NCBI RefSeq assembly: GCF_900091495.1
Contig: NZ_LT607413.1
Location: 7,509,501-7,573,500, forward strand
Direction: 5' to 3'
DNA from: Micromonospora echinospora
GTDB taxonomy: Bacteria; Actinomycetota; Actinomycetes; Mycobacteriales; Micromonosporaceae
Length of the DNA stretch: 64,000 nt
Position 1 is the first letter of the stretch. Each line of letters opens with the position of its first letter. The notes under the pieces are model-generated. The model searched no databases. It was not told the origin of the DNA and worked only from the letters and a program-made list of their open reading frames with translations. This document shows positions 63,100 to 64,000 of the stretch, one piece after another. The translations under genes were made by a program, and so were the position numbers.

Positions 63100-64000
63100 T
63101 CACATCCGGCAGTCCGGAGACGGGGCCGCGAACGCCTCCGCCGCCGGGATGGTCTTGAGGATCTTCACGTAGTCCCACTCCTCGGTGACCTCGGCTGCCG
63201 GCTTGACCTGGGCGAGGTAGGCGTCGTGCACGACCCGGTGGTCCTCGGCCCGGATCTTGCCGTTCCGGAGGAAGACGTCGTCGATGGTCTTGCCCTCCAG
63301 CGCCTTGACGATGGTGTCCGCGTCGTCGGTGCCGGCGGCCTGCACCGCCTCCAGGTACTGGGTGGCGGCGGAGTAGTTGGCCGCGTGGGCGAAGGTGGGC
63401 CGGGTGCCGGTCTCGGCCTTGAACCGGTCGGCGAACTCCCGGTTGCGCTGGTCGAAGTTCCAGTACCAGGCGTCGGTGTAGGTGGTGCCGGCCAGGGCGT
63501 CCGGGGTGAGCGAGTGGATGTCGGTGAGGAACATCAGCCCGACCGCCAGGCCGACGCCCTTCTCCCGGAGCTTGAACTCGTTGTACTGCTTGACCACGTT
63601 GACCAGCTCGGCGCCGGCCTGCATGGTGCCGAGCACGTCCGGCTTCGGGTTCAGGCCAGGGGCCTTGAGCAGGTACGTCGAGTAGTCGCCGCTGGTGTTC
63701 GGGAACGGCGCGGCGTCCTTCGCCAGCACCTTCCCGCCGGCCGCGGTGATCGCGTTGGAGAAGCTGCGCTCCATGTCCTGCCCGAACTGGTAATTCGGGT
63801 AGAGCACGTACCAGTTCTTCGCGCCCTGCTCGGTGGTGTTCCGGCCGGTGCCGTTGGCGAGCATGTACGTGTCGTACGCGTAGTGGAAGGTGTACTTGTT
63901 GCACTTCGCGCCGGTGAGCGTGGTGGTGGCCGCGCCGATGTTGAAGTAGAGCTTCTTCTTCTCCTTCGCCACGTCGGCCACCTTCTCCGCCGCCGACGAG
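63100..64000 (-). CDS. ABC transporter substrate-binding protein, LivK-like (5' end outside window)
   Basis: The C-terminal ~300 residues of a type I periplasmic-binding-like protein (Peripla_BP_6). Segments LYFNIGAATTTLTGAKCNKYTFHYAYDTY, NWYVLYPNYQFGQDM and DIHSLTPDALAGTTYTDAWYWNFDQ are LivK-like; the frame continues past 64000 (SSAAEKVADVAKEK), so signal peptide and start lie outside. It is the first gene of the importer, ahead of livH and livM. Confidence 0.88.
   Translation of the reverse strand, partial: SSAAEKVADVAKEKKKLYFNIGAATTTLTGAKCNKYTFHYAYDTYMLANGTGRNTTEQGAKNWYVLYPNYQFGQDMERSFSNAITAAGGKVLAKDAAPFPNTSGDYSTYLLKAPGLNPKPDVLGTMQAGAELVNVVKQYNEFKLREKGVGLAVGLMFLTDIHSLTPDALAGTTYTDAWYWNFDQRNREFADRFKAETGTRPTFAHAANYSAATQYLEAVQAAGTDDADTIVKALEGKTIDDVFLRNGKIRAEDHRVVHDAYLAQVKPAAEVTEEWDYVKILKTIPAAEAFAAPSPDCRM

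Noticed and set aside
1..64000. tRNA, rRNA, CRISPR arrays, insertion sequences or prophage
   Set aside because: No cloverleaf, repeat-spacer pattern, transposase or phage protein was recognised anywhere in the window.

Overview
The window is chromosomal DNA from a very GC-rich actinomycete, most likely of the Micromonosporaceae (Micromonospora-like). The reasons are strong G/C bias at third codon positions, many GTG starts, and the block ruvC-ruvA-ruvB-yajC-secD-secF-apt-rel. Many genes also appear to be read from leaderless -10 boxes a few bases from the start codon. The family assignment is inferred from gene order and composition, not from a marker gene. No rRNA, tRNA, CRISPR array, phage or insertion sequence was recognised.

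Core region 1 (1-13720): aroC and metK diverge, and aroE converges on metK. A small secreted SH3-like protein follows. Next comes a minus-strand housekeeping run read from high to low coordinates: rarA, a very long proline-rich membrane protein, two small envelope-type proteins, alaS, ruvX and mltG.

Accessory region (13793-33231), lying between rarA and aspS: a small membrane protein, a GNAT acetyltransferase, an ArsR-type repressor with an MFS exporter, an acyl-CoA dehydrogenase overlapping a 4'-phosphopantetheinyl transferase, a DHA2 drug exporter and a hemerythrin. A ten-gene fatty-acyl pathway (22394-33231) follows. It has three transcription units: desaturase + fatty acyl-AMP ligase (plus strand); ThDP enzyme + SRPBCC protein + KAS III homologue (minus strand, overlapping genes); and ACP + CFA-type methyltransferase + FAD amine-oxidase-like enzyme + extended SDR reductase + classical SDR (plus strand, tightly packed). 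The likely logic is that a free fatty acid is adenylated, loaded on the dedicated ACP, desaturated, then tailored by ThDP/KAS chemistry, methylation and redox steps. There is no PKS or NRPS module. The KAS III homologue carries Asn where the catalytic His is expected. This is the best candidate in the window for an undescribed system.

Second stretch (33308-41630): aspS, an LRR-like small protein, a DUF998 membrane protein overlapping tail-to-tail with an MFS protein fused to an ABM-like domain, a secreted S1 protease, a divergent HxlR regulator/hotdog thioesterase pair, and a soluble acyl-ACP desaturase behind a 33-bp near-perfect palindrome.

Core region 2 (41699-55606): hisS, an MBL hydrolase, two tandem cyclophilins, rel (ppGpp synthetase/hydrolase), apt, secF, secD (with an unusual Ala/Pro/Ser linker), yajC, ruvB, ruvA and ruvC. 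The right end (55778-64000) holds 3-hydroxybutyrate dehydrogenase with a GAF/PucR regulator, an alpha/beta hydrolase overlapping a DHA2 exporter, and a branched-chain-amino-acid-type ABC importer (livM, livH and a substrate-binding gene cut by the window edge).
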